DNA of 14,060 nt from Candidatus Colwellbacteria bacterium RIFCSPLOWO2_02_FULL_44_20b (lineage in GTDB: Bacteria; Patescibacteriota; Minisyncoccia; UBA6257; Colwellbacteraceae): contig MHIZ01000034.1 of assembly GCA_001817765.1 (NCBI GenBank), positions 1 through 14,060 of the forward strand. The letters are read 5' to 3'. Both the position numbers and the translations under genes were made by a program. Positions 6,978 through 13,296 of this stretch are shown in pieces. The notes beneath the pieces are model-generated. The model was given only the letters and a program-made list of their open reading frames with translations, was not told the DNA's origin and ran no database searches. Numbering within the stretch: the first letter of the stretch is position 1; the number at the start of each line of letters is the position of its first letter.

Positions 6978-7458
6978 AGAAGCCATAGACACTATTCTTC
7001 CCTATATCAAGATCATAAGTTTTCTTGCCTCCGTGGTTCTTGTGTGCGCGATCATCTCGCTTCGGAACAAAGTAAAGAAATTCGGCGAAAAGGTTGAAAA
7101 AACTATTGATGCGTGGGAAGAAGGAAAAGCCACAAAAGAACTCGCGATCGCGATGTGGGAACAAGTGCAAAAAAAGATAGAAAGTGGAAACGAAGCGGAA
7201 TTAAAACTCGCCGTAATCGAAGCCGATAAAATCTTGGATGAGGTGTTAAAAGCAATGAAACTTGAAGGCGAAGGATTCGCCGAACGGCTTGAAAAGCTTT
7301 CTGTCAAAGAAATTCCCAATATCCAAGCACTCTGGGACGCGCATAAAATTCGAAACAGGGTAGTCCACGAAGCCGCGTATCATCTGCGGAGCGATGTCGC
7401 GGGTAGGTGTATTGAGACCTACGCACGAACACTCAAAAGTTTAAAAATCCTTGAATGA
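6964..7458 (+). CDS. Membrane-anchored protein with HEPN-like RNxxxH motif, uncharacterised
   Basis: No named family can be assigned with confidence. The 164-residue protein has a short N-terminus (MNEIKEAIDTILPYIK), one transmembrane helix at about 17-33 (IISFLASVVLVCAIISL), then a charged, probably coiled-coil stretch (about 36-75). A helical C-terminal domain ends in HKIRNRVVHEAAYHL. R130-N131-x3-H135 fits the Rx4-6H motif of HEPN ribonucleases, including the polar residue after Arg, but a single short motif is weak proof. From memory, proteins with a similar AHK-x-RN-x-x-VHE ending are common hypotheticals in CPR genomes. I chose the ATG at 6964 over the TTG at 6952; it overlaps gatA by 14 nt. 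It is the last gene before the terminator, so it is cotranscribed with gatCA. The domain would face the cytoplasm if the helix inserts with positive residues inside. Confidence 0.8.
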   Translation: MNEIKEAIDTILPYIKIISFLASVVLVCAIISLRNKVKKFGEKVEKTIDAWEEGKATKELAIAMWEQVQKKIESGNEAELKLAVIEADKILDEVLKAMKLEGEGFAERLEKLSVKEIPNIQALWDAHKIRNRVVHEAAYHLRSDVAGRCIETYARTLKSLKILE

Positions 7459-7484
7459 AAATATCCGTTTATACGGATATTTTT
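7458..7484 (+). terminator. Intrinsic terminator, probably bidirectional
   Basis: A perfect 11-bp stem (AAAATATCCGT, 7458-7468, with 7473-7483) closes a 4-nt loop and runs into a T tract at 7480-7484. The stop codon of the preceding gene ends at the first base of the stem. Read on the minus strand, the same hairpin is followed by TTTTC, so it can also end the leftward tRNA transcript. The stem is A/T-rich, so efficiency is uncertain. Confidence 0.82.
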
Positions 7485-7492
7485 ATCATCTG

Positions 7493-7567
7493 CGCAGCCG
7501 ACCGGATTTGAACCGGCGATCTTCTCCGTGACAGGGAGACGTGTTAACCGGGCTACACTACGGCTGC
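7493..7567 (-). tRNA. tRNA-Asp (anticodon GTC)
   Basis: On the minus strand a full cloverleaf folds. The acceptor stem is GCAGCCG/CGGCTGC, with discriminator G73. The D arm is GTGT/ACAC around AGCCCGGTTA, and the anticodon stem is TCTCC/GGAGA with loop CTGTCAC. The T arm is GCCGG/CCGGT with loop TTCAAAT. G73 and the GUC anticodon are normal identity elements for Asp. The 3' CCA is not encoded (CAG follows). It is the last of three leftward tRNA genes. Confidence 0.96.
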
Positions 7568-7584
7568 ATACTTAAATCAGCTGT

Positions 7585-7608
7585 CCCGACTTCCGAAAGA
7601 ACGTCGGG
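7585..7608 (-). other. Stem-loop in the leader of tRNA-Asp
   Basis: CCCGAC (7585-7590) pairs with GTCGGG (7603-7608). An inner TTC/GAA stem closes a CGAAA loop, with one bulged C. It lies between the tRNA-Met and tRNA-Asp genes with no T tract on either side, so it is not a typical terminator. It may be a processing spacer or a remnant repeat. Confidence 0.45.
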
Positions 7609-7644
7609 GCTACGGCTACATTTTGGTTTCCAGCAAACATAGTC

Positions 7645-7672
7645 AGTATACCCAATTTTGTTATTTTGGCAA
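7645..7672 (-). promoter_or_regulatory. Candidate sigma-70-type promoter for tRNA-Asp
   Basis: On the minus strand, TTGCCA (7667-7672) and TATACT (7645-7650) are separated by 16 bp. Each matches the consensus at five of six positions. It would start RNA near 7638, about 70 nt before tRNA-Asp. It could let this tRNA be made separately from the two upstream tRNAs. Prediction from sequence only. Confidence 0.55.
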
Positions 7673-7685
7673 CGAAATAAAAGTG

Positions 7686-7757
7686 TGGCTGGGGTGGGAG
7701 TCGAACCCACGACCCGACGCTTATGAAACGTCTGCTCTGCCGCTGAGCTACCCAGCC
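7686..7757 (-). tRNA. tRNA-Met (anticodon CAT), elongator type
   Basis: On the minus strand the acceptor stem is GGCTGGG/CCCAGCC with A73. The D arm is GCTC/GAGC, and the anticodon stem is GACGT/GCGTC with loop TTCATAA. The T arm is GTGGG/CCCAC with TTCGACT. The first acceptor pair is a normal G1:C72, which rules out the initiator. A tRNA-Ile carrying lysidine at C34 also has a CAT gene sequence and cannot be fully excluded. No CCA is encoded (CAC follows). Confidence 0.92.
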
Positions 7758-7801
7758 GTCATTCAAAAGATAACGAATACAGGACAAAAAATCCAATTTA
7801 T

Positions 7802-7897
7802 ATAGTGAAGGTTTTCCCTTCGAAAGAAGCTTTCGAATCAATTCTGGAGCGGAAGTTTTTTAAATAGTGAAGGTTTTTGTCTCGGGAGAAGCTTTCG
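7802..7897. repeat. Decayed direct repeat with 62-bp period in the tRNA spacer
   Basis: ATAGTGAAGGTTTT occurs at 7802-7815 and 7864-7877, and AGAAGCTTTCG at 7825-7835 and 7887-7897. Both pairs have exactly the same 62-bp offset, so they are parts of one duplicated unit that has since diverged. The first unit also contains an 8-bp inverted repeat, TTCGAAAG/CTTTCGAA (7819-7837). No coding function is apparent. Confidence 0.7.
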
Positions 7898-7899
7898 GA

Positions 7900-7936
7900 A
7901 GCGTTGTCACTCTCGCTCAGCGAGAGTGACAACGCT
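7900..7936. repeat. Perfect 18-bp inverted repeat around a single central base
   Basis: AGCGTTGTCACTCTCGCT (7900-7917) and its exact reverse complement (7919-7936) flank one C. The RNA of either strand would form a long, GC-containing hairpin. No T tract follows on either strand, so a standard intrinsic terminator is unlikely. It lies in the transcribed spacer between tRNA-fMet and tRNA-Met and could be an RNase cleavage site for tRNA maturation or a small dispersed palindromic repeat. Confidence 0.9.
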
Positions 7937-8005
7937 GAGAAGCAGTCGCATTTTGTCGCAGGAACGAAATGACGACGATCCGCCCGAGGGAAAAACCGAA
8001 ACATG

Positions 8006-8077
8006 TTGCGGGGGCGGGAATTGAACCCGCTCCTAAAGGTTATGAGCCTTTCGAGGTAACCGTTCCTCCACCCCGCG
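8006..8077 (-). tRNA. Initiator tRNA-fMet (anticodon CAT)
   Basis: On the minus strand the acceptor stem is CGCGGGG/CCCCGCA, giving the C1:A72 mismatch diagnostic of bacterial initiators, with A73. The D stem GAGG/CCTC has the initiator-type A11:U24 pair. The anticodon stem is AAAGG/CCTTT with loop CTCATAA, and the T arm is GCGGG/CCCGC with TTCAATT. Only two of the three conserved G:C pairs next to the anticodon loop are present; position 29:41 is A:U. CCA is not encoded (CAT follows). It is the first gene of the leftward tRNA group. Confidence 0.96.
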
Positions 8078-8123
8078 GTATAGCGACATAAACAATGCGT
8101 ATAGTACGCTGTCGAACAAACTT

Positions 8124-8153
8124 AGTATAGGTGAAAAATGCTCAATTTGTCAA
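8124..8153 (-). promoter_or_regulatory. Promoter for the leftward tRNA group
   Basis: On the minus strand, TTGACA (8148-8153, perfect -35) and TATACT (8124-8129, five of six) are 18 bp apart. RNA would start near 8117, about 40 nt before tRNA-fMet. A small palindrome GCGTA-TAG-TACGC (8097-8109) lies in the leader. This is the best promoter match in the window. Confidence 0.72.
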
Positions 8154-8176
8154 AATGTTTTGAGTATGCTTAGAAT
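8147..8176 (+). promoter_or_regulatory. Candidate promoter for pheST
   Basis: TTGTCA (8147-8152) and TAGAAT (8171-8176) are 18 bp apart, each matching the consensus at five of six positions. RNA would begin near 8183, leaving a leader of about 20 nt before pheS. Its -35 box overlaps that of the opposite-strand tRNA promoter. There is no room here for a Phe-rich leader peptide or T-box attenuator. Confidence 0.6.
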
Positions 8177-8204
8177 TAATGCGTAGAGAAAATCTAGAGA
8201 AATT

Positions 8205-9212
8205 ATGAAAGAAATCGAAGCCGAAGCGCTTACTGAAATCACAAACGCGAAAGAGGAATTGGCGCTTGAAAAAATCCGCGTAAAATATCTTGGTAGAAAA
8301 GAAGGAATTGTAACCGAGGCTTTACGTAGCCTTAAAAATCTTTCGCTTGAAGAAAAGAAGAGACAAGGACCGCAAATAAATGCCTTAAAAGCCAAACTCG
8401 AAAAAACACTTGAAATAAAAAAACGAGATCTTGAAGAGGGAAAAAATAAAAAAACGCTCGATATCGATATTACGCGTCCGGGAGAAAAAATAATTAAAGA
8501 AAGAAAAATTACGACCGGCCATCTCCATCCCTTGACGGTTCTCGAGAACGAAATTAAAGACGTCTTTCGTTCCATGAACTTCTCGGTTCTCGAAGGGCCG
8601 GAAATTGAAAGTGAATTCTATAATTTTGACGCATTAAACGTCCCCCCAGATCATCCGGCTCGTGAAATGTGGGATACCTTCTGGATAAAATCAGAAAACG
8701 CGAAAACCTCAAAAGAGAAGCTTTTATTGCGCACCCATACCTCCCCGATGCAGATTCGATATATGGAATCACACGAGCCGCCCCTGCAAATTGTCGTTCC
8801 GGGCAGAGTTTTTCGCTTCGAGGCAACCGATCAAACGCACGAAGTAAATTTCTATCAATACGAAGGATTGATGGTTGGAAAAAACATCTCGCTTGCGAAC
8901 TTCAAATACGTTATCGAAACATTCTTAAAGCGAATCTTCGGAAAAGACATCGAATTTAGATATCGTCCCAGTTACTTCCCGTTCGTCGAACCCGGTCTTG
9001 AGATTGCGATTAAATTCCGCGGCAAATGGCTCGAAATGATGGGTGCCGGAATGGTGCATCCGAACGTTTTCAAAGCGGTGCATTATAATCCTCGCGACTA
9101 TCGTGGCTTCGCTTTCGGCGGTGGACTTGAACGTCTTGCAATGGTCAAATATAACATTCCTGATATCAGGCTTTTTTACTCGGGCGACACAAGATTTACG
9201 AATCAGTTTTAA
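8205..9212 (+). CDS. pheS: Phenylalanyl-tRNA synthetase alpha subunit
   Basis: PheS is the catalytic class II subunit that activates phenylalanine and charges tRNA(Phe) as an (alpha-beta)2 enzyme. The 335-residue length is normal. Residues 1-85 form the N-terminal coiled-coil that contacts tRNA. Catalytic motifs are LLLRTHTSPMQIR (173-185), RVFRFEATDQTHEVNFYQYE (201-220), RYRPSYFPFVEPG (252-264) and the motif 3 segment GFAFGGGLERLAMVKYNIPD (301-320). Ala303 in GFAF is the usual residue lining the Phe pocket. The gene sits 5 nt before pheT. A weak GAGA stands just before the ATG, but no clear Shine-Dalgarno sequence. Confidence 0.98.
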   Translation: MKEIEAEALTEITNAKEELALEKIRVKYLGRKEGIVTEALRSLKNLSLEEKKRQGPQINALKAKLEKTLEIKKRDLEEGKNKKTLDIDITRPGEKIIKERKITTGHLHPLTVLENEIKDVFRSMNFSVLEGPEIESEFYNFDALNVPPDHPAREMWDTFWIKSENAKTSKEKLLLRTHTSPMQIRYMESHEPPLQIVVPGRVFRFEATDQTHEVNFYQYEGLMVGKNISLANFKYVIETFLKRIFGKDIEFRYRPSYFPFVEPGLEIAIKFRGKWLEMMGAGMVHPNVFKAVHYNPRDYRGFAFGGGLERLAMVKYNIPDIRLFYSGDTRFTNQF

Positions 9213-9217
9213 TTGCG

Positions 9218-11161
9218 ATGAAATTTTCATACCAACTGCTCAAAAAAATAACACCGAAAACGCCTTCAAAAAAAGAATTGGAGGAAAAACTAAATACGTA
9301 TCTTTTTGAGGTCGAAGAAGTAAATGGTGATACATTTGATATCGCGATTCCCGCGAATCGCTATTCCGATGCGGCATCCCACTGGGGAATCGCCAAAGAA
9401 ATCGCGGCGATTGAAAATGCTAAGGCAAAAGACGTAAACGAAAAATCATCTACAATCCCACAAAATAAAGGAAAAGTATCGGTAGAAATCAAAGACCCGA
9501 GATTATGCAAGCGAATGGCCGCCCGGTATTTTGAAAACGTAAAAATCAGATCTTCACCGAAGTGGATGCAGGACGTTCTAAAGTCCTGTGATATGCGCCC
9601 GATCAATAATCTTGTCGATATTACAAATTACGTAATGCTCGAGATAGGACAGCCAACGCACGTCTTTGACTTCGATAAAATGGAAGGTGGAAAACTGATT
9701 GTTCGTAAAGCAAAAAAAGGAGAATCTGTGGTAACACTTGACGATAAAAAGGTAGCACTTGATATAAACGACGGCGTGCTTGCGGATGAAAAGGACGCTC
9801 TTGATATCGCGGGTATTAAAGGAGGAAAGAAGGCCGAAGTCACGAAAAAAACCAGAAACATTTTGCTCACTGCTGGAAATTTCGACGGCGCGAGCGTTTA
9901 CAGGACTGCGAGAAAAACAGGGGTTGTAACAGACGCGTCAATACGGTTTTCGCATAACCTAAATTCGGAACTCGTAGGATTCGCGATAGAGCGGGCAACA
10001 ACGCTGATACAAAATCTCTGCGGCGCGAAACTTGTTGATGTGAAAGATATATATCCTAAAAAGCCAACGAAAAAAATCATTGGATTCAACGTCAACGAAT
10101 TCAACGCGTTTATTGGAATCAAACTTTCATTAAAAGACGCGACGGATTATCTAAAACGGTTAGGATATGAAATAAAAAAGGGAAAAACAAAAGATGATAT
10201 TCTCGTTGAAGTCCCGCTCTTACGCGACGATGTAACACTTTTTGAAGATCTCGCGGAAGACATCGTGCGTCTCTATGGGTACAACAAGGTAAAACCTGCC
10301 CCGCCATTCGTGAACCTTATCCCTGCTGAATACGAAAACGAACTTCGGCTTCACGACAAAATACGAATGGTGCTTGTAGGCTTAGGATTTTCTGAAGTAT
10401 ACAATTCGTCATTCACCGGAAAAAAAGCACTAACAAGCCTCGAGATTGAAAATCCAATTGCTGAAGAAAAAAAATACTTACGGACAGAGCTCGAAGAAAG
10501 TTTAAGGACCAATGCTGGATATAATCTGAAGTTCGGTGATACAACAAAAGTTTTTGAAATCGGAAAAGTATTTTTTAAAAAAGGAAAAAAACACGAAGAA
10601 AAATGGCACCTCGGAATAGCGCTTGGCGTGAAAGAGAATGATCCGAAGTTACTTCTCGAACTTAAAGGCGCGCTCGAAGAACTTTTAAGAAAAATCGGTT
10701 TGACGGAAATTTTTATGGTCAAAGAGGGGAAGAAAGTAAGAATAGAGTCAGGAGAAGACAATCTTGGGTACGCAAGCGCTGAACCAATCGGTAAGAATGG
10801 ATATGCGACTATAGCCGAGCTTGATCTCGAAAAAATCACAAAACTGATAACAGAAGAGAATGAATACAAACCGATTCCAAAATATCCCTCAAGTATGCGT
10901 GATATATCGTTACGTGATGCACGGAGCACGCAAGTAAACGAAGTGTTAAGCGTCATACAAGAAACAAGTCCTAAATATGTTGTTGATGTTGATTTGATTG
11001 ATTACTACGAAGACGAGCGTCAAAACAAGAACGAAAAGAGCCTGACATTTCGAATTGTTTTCCGCGCCGACGACCGGACACTTGAATCAAAAGAAATTGA
11101 TGGTGAAGTTGAAAAAATCTTAAAAGTCTTGAAAGGAAAACTAGGCCTCGAAGTACGGTAA
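9218..11161 (+). CDS. pheT: Phenylalanyl-tRNA synthetase beta subunit, lacking the N-terminal EMAP tRNA-binding domain
   Basis: PheT completes the phenylalanyl-tRNA synthetase and edits Tyr-tRNA(Phe). At 647 residues it is about 150 shorter than the usual bacterial protein. The first 34 residues (MKFSYQLLKKI...FEVEEV) match the normal start. The sequence then passes directly to the NRYSDAASHWGIAKEIAAIE segment, so the OB-fold EMAP/Arc1p-like domain normally inserted here is absent. The B3/B4 editing domain (about 100-270, with RPINNLVDITNYVMLEIGQP), B5 domain (about 283-360), catalytic-like core and C-terminal FDX-ACB anticodon-binding domain (550-647, beginning YKPIPKYPSSMRDISL) are all present. 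It starts 5 nt after pheS. The reading frame is intact across the junction, so this is a domain loss and not a frameshift. Confidence 0.96.
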   Translation: MKFSYQLLKKITPKTPSKKELEEKLNTYLFEVEEVNGDTFDIAIPANRYSDAASHWGIAKEIAAIENAKAKDVNEKSSTIPQNKGKVSVEIKDPRLCKRMAARYFENVKIRSSPKWMQDVLKSCDMRPINNLVDITNYVMLEIGQPTHVFDFDKMEGGKLIVRKAKKGESVVTLDDKKVALDINDGVLADEKDALDIAGIKGGKKAEVTKKTRNILLTAGNFDGASVYRTARKTGVVTDASIRFSHNLNSELVGFAIERATTLIQNLCGAKLVDVKDIYPKKPTKKIIGFNVNEFNAFIGIKLSLKDATDYLKRLGYEIKKGKTKDDILVEVPLLRDDVTLFEDLAEDIVRLYGYNKVKPAPPFVNLIPAEYENELRLHDKIRMVLVGLGFSEVYNSSFTGKKALTSLEIENPIAEEKKYLRTELEESLRTNAGYNLKFGDTTKVFEIGKVFFKKGKKHEEKWHLGIALGVKENDPKLLLELKGALEELLRKIGLTEIFMVKEGKKVRIESGEDNLGYASAEPIGKNGYATIAELDLEKITKLITEENEYKPIPKYPSSMRDISLRDARSTQVNEVLSVIQETSPKYVVDVDLIDYYEDERQNKNEKSLTFRIVFRADDRTLESKEIDGEVEKILKVLKGKLGLEVR

Positions 11162-11169
11162 GAAAAGCA

Positions 11170-11247
11170 GCTAAAAACCCCATAAATAGAGACTTTCTAG
11201 GGGACTTGCCCTGAGCGAGTAAAACGAGTCGAAAGGTTGTTTTTAGC
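11170..11247. repeat. Intergenic inverted repeat enclosing a CTGAGCGAG...CGAGTCGAAAGG element
   Basis: GCTAAAAAC (11170-11178) pairs with GTTTTTAGC (11239-11247). Inside, CTTTC (11193-11197) pairs with GAAAG (11231-11235), AGGG pairs with CCCT, and the segment 11210-11236 reads like the short CCTGAGCGA...GTCGAAGG intergenic element seen in many bacterial genomes. The T-rich GTTGTTTTT after the inner stem could make this the terminator of pheST. Function is uncertain. Confidence 0.5.
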
Positions 11248-11265
11248 CCCGTTTTCTGCTATCCT
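11237..11265 (+). promoter_or_regulatory. Weak candidate promoter for gyrB
   Basis: TTGTTT (11237-11242) and TATCCT (11260-11265) are exactly 17 bp apart. The -35 match is poor (three of six) and the -10 moderate (four of six). RNA would begin near 11272, so the hairpin at 11283-11310 would lie in the gyrB leader. Low confidence. Confidence 0.3.
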
Positions 11266-11282
11266 TAATGCATAAAGAAGGC

Positions 11283-11316
11283 AGCACCAAAATTAAGAAA
11301 AAGGTGTGCTTTTTTT
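11283..11316 (+). terminator. Terminator-like hairpin with T tract directly before gyrB
   Basis: AGCACC (11283-11288) pairs with GGTGTGCT (11303-11310, one bulged T), with an A-rich loop of 14 nt, followed by seven T (11310-11316). The gyrB ATG is at 11323, only 7 nt after the T tract. It is either the end of the pheST transcript or a leader attenuator of gyrB. The stem is short, so strength is doubtful. Confidence 0.5.
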
Positions 11317-11322
11317 CTTAGA

Positions 11323-13257
11323 ATGGCAAAAAAACAAGAAGAGAAAAAAGAAGGAGGACCCTCGTATTCCGCGAAGGATATTTACGTTCTCGAAGGGCTT
11401 GAACCAGTAAGGAAGCGCCCGGGAATGTATATCGGTTCAACCGGCCCTGATGGGTTGCATCATCTTATTTGGGAAATCGTCGACAACTCAATCGACGAAG
11501 CAATGGCTGGTTTCGCGAAAAATGTCGAGATCCGGCTCTTGCCGGATAATACAGTAAGCGTAACCGACGATGGCCGCGGAATTCCGGTTGATATCCATCC
11601 GCAAATGAAAGTTTCAGCACTCGAAGTCGCGCTCACAAAACTCCACGCCGGAGGAAAATTCGGCGGTGAATCGTATAAAGTTTCAGGAGGATTGCACGGT
11701 GTCGGTGTCTCAGTCGTAAACGCGCTCTCCATACATTTGAAAGCAGAGGTAACAAGGGACGGTGGGATATATATACAAGAATATAAACGCGGCGTTCCGC
11801 AATACAAGGTAAAGAAAATAGGAAAATCAGAAAAACATGGTACGAAAGTTACCTTCACGCCCGATCTCGAAATCTTTAAAGAGATAAAATTTGATAGGAA
11901 AAAAATCGTAAGCCATCTGCGCCAACAAGCGTATCTTACAAAAGGCATCCGTATTGTTATTATCGATGAGTCGGAAAAACCGACTTTCTATCACGCGTTT
12001 TACTTTGAAGGCGGGCTGAAATCATTCGCGGAGTATTTAAGTGAAGATGGTGTGGAACGAATCCAGGAAGAAATCTTTTATGTCGACAAGGAGTCAGAAG
12101 GAATGCGTATCGAGGTTGCGGTAACCTACGGGAATGAAATCGAAACGCAGGAATTAAGTTTCGCGAATAATATTTATACGCCCGACGGCGGAATGCATCT
12201 TACGGGATTCCGTTCAGCGCTCACGCGTTCATTAAACGATTATGCGAAAGAAAGCGGCTACATCAAAACAACTGAAGAAAACCTAACCGGTGAAGATGTC
12301 CGCGAAGGGCTTGTTGCTGTTGTTTCAATTAAAATCCGCGAGCCCCAGTTCGAAGGGCAAACAAAAGCGCGGCTCGGAAACCCCGAAGCGCGCACGGCAG
12401 TCGAATCCGTCGTGAATGAATCCCTAAAAGATTTCTTAGCGCGCCACCCCAACGATGGCCGCCGTATCGTTGAAAAATGTTTATTGTCCGCAAAGGCGCG
12501 TAAAGCCGCGAAAGCCGCGAAAGATACGATTCTAAGAAAAGGCGCGTTTGAAGGGCTTATGCTTCCGGGAAAGCTTGCCGATTGTCAGTCACGAAAAGCC
12601 GAGGAGTCAGAACTTTTCCTTGTCGAGGGTGACAGCGCCGGCGGGTCAGCAAAACAAGGGCGGGATCGCCGCTTTCAGGCAATTCTCCCGCTCCGAGGGA
12701 AAATTTTAAACGTTGAAAAATCGCGCGTTGATAAAATGCTCGACTCGAAAGAGATCAAATCTCTCGTCATCGCGCTTGGTACGGCGATCGCTGATGAATT
12801 CGATCTCTCAAAACTTCGATACCACAAGATCGTTATTATGACTGATGCTGATGTTGACGGCGCGCATATCAGAACGCTTCTCTTAACGCTATTTTATCGT
12901 TACTTCCCGGCAATCATCGAGGCGGAACATCTCTATATCGCCCAACCGCCGCTATACCGCTTGCAAAGCGGAAAAACAGTTCGGTACGCGTATAATGATC
13001 CCGAAAAAGAAAAGGTACTCAAAGAAATCGGCAAGGAAAACATAAATATTCAGCGCTATAAAGGCTTGGGAGAAATGAACCCGGATCAACTTTGGGAAAC
13101 CACAATGAATCCCGAAAACCGAATGTTGAAGGTAGTAAATGTCGAAGACGCGAAAGAAGCTGATCGGCTTTTCGATATCTTGATGGGAAGCCAGGTTGAG
13201 CCGCGCAAACACTTCATTCAGGTTCACGCGGTTTCAGTCAAAAATCTCGATATCTAG
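11323..13257 (+). CDS. gyrB: DNA gyrase subunit B
   Basis: GyrB is the ATPase and TOPRIM subunit of gyrase, which introduces negative supercoils into DNA with GyrA. The protein has 644 residues, the usual length for GyrB without the proteobacterial insert. The GHKL ATPase shows KRPGMYIGST, EIVDNSIDEA (catalytic Glu51, Asn55) and TDDGRGIP (81-88). The TOPRIM domain shows VEGDSAGGSAKQGRDR with Glu435 and the metal site TDADVDGAH (Asp508, 510 and 512). The tail has QRYKGLGEMNP. RKGAFEGLMLPGKLADC and EGQTKARLGNPEA favour GyrB over ParE. There is no Shine-Dalgarno site; the T tract of a hairpin occupies that position. No gyrA is in this window. Confidence 0.97.
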   Translation: MAKKQEEKKEGGPSYSAKDIYVLEGLEPVRKRPGMYIGSTGPDGLHHLIWEIVDNSIDEAMAGFAKNVEIRLLPDNTVSVTDDGRGIPVDIHPQMKVSALEVALTKLHAGGKFGGESYKVSGGLHGVGVSVVNALSIHLKAEVTRDGGIYIQEYKRGVPQYKVKKIGKSEKHGTKVTFTPDLEIFKEIKFDRKKIVSHLRQQAYLTKGIRIVIIDESEKPTFYHAFYFEGGLKSFAEYLSEDGVERIQEEIFYVDKESEGMRIEVAVTYGNEIETQELSFANNIYTPDGGMHLTGFRSALTRSLNDYAKESGYIKTTEENLTGEDVREGLVAVVSIKIREPQFEGQTKARLGNPEARTAVESVVNESLKDFLARHPNDGRRIVEKCLLSAKARKAAKAAKDTILRKGAFEGLMLPGKLADCQSRKAEESELFLVEGDSAGGSAKQGRDRRFQAILPLRGKILNVEKSRVDKMLDSKEIKSLVIALGTAIADEFDLSKLRYHKIVIMTDADVDGAHIRTLLLTLFYRYFPAIIEAEHLYIAQPPLYRLQSGKTVRYAYNDPEKEKVLKEIGKENINIQRYKGLGEMNPDQLWETTMNPENRMLKVVNVEDAKEADRLFDILMGSQVEPRKHFIQVHAVSVKNLDI

Positions 13258-13296
13258 GTTCCTTAATTGGAACTTAGTAATTGGAAATTGAAAATC

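Noticed and set aside
7900..7936. Intrinsic terminator between tRNA-fMet and tRNA-Met
   Set aside because: No T tract follows the palindrome on either strand.
7572..8004. Short open frames across the tRNA-Met gene and the repeat-rich spacer
   Set aside because: They translate tRNA sequence and palindromic repeats; no conserved residues and no start context.
7485..8204. CRISPR array or integrated element at the tRNA genes
   Set aside because: No regularly spaced multi-copy repeats, no integrase, and no duplicated tRNA 3' end as an attachment site.
10351..10956. Long open frame (201 codons) antisense to pheT
   Set aside because: Ser/Phe-rich translation typical of the antisense of a Glu/Lys-rich gene, no motifs, and full overlap with a conserved gene.
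11323..13257. Topoisomerase IV subunit ParE instead of GyrB
   Set aside because: The ADCQ and QTKARLGN segments and the general pattern fit GyrB; no ParE-specific features seen.
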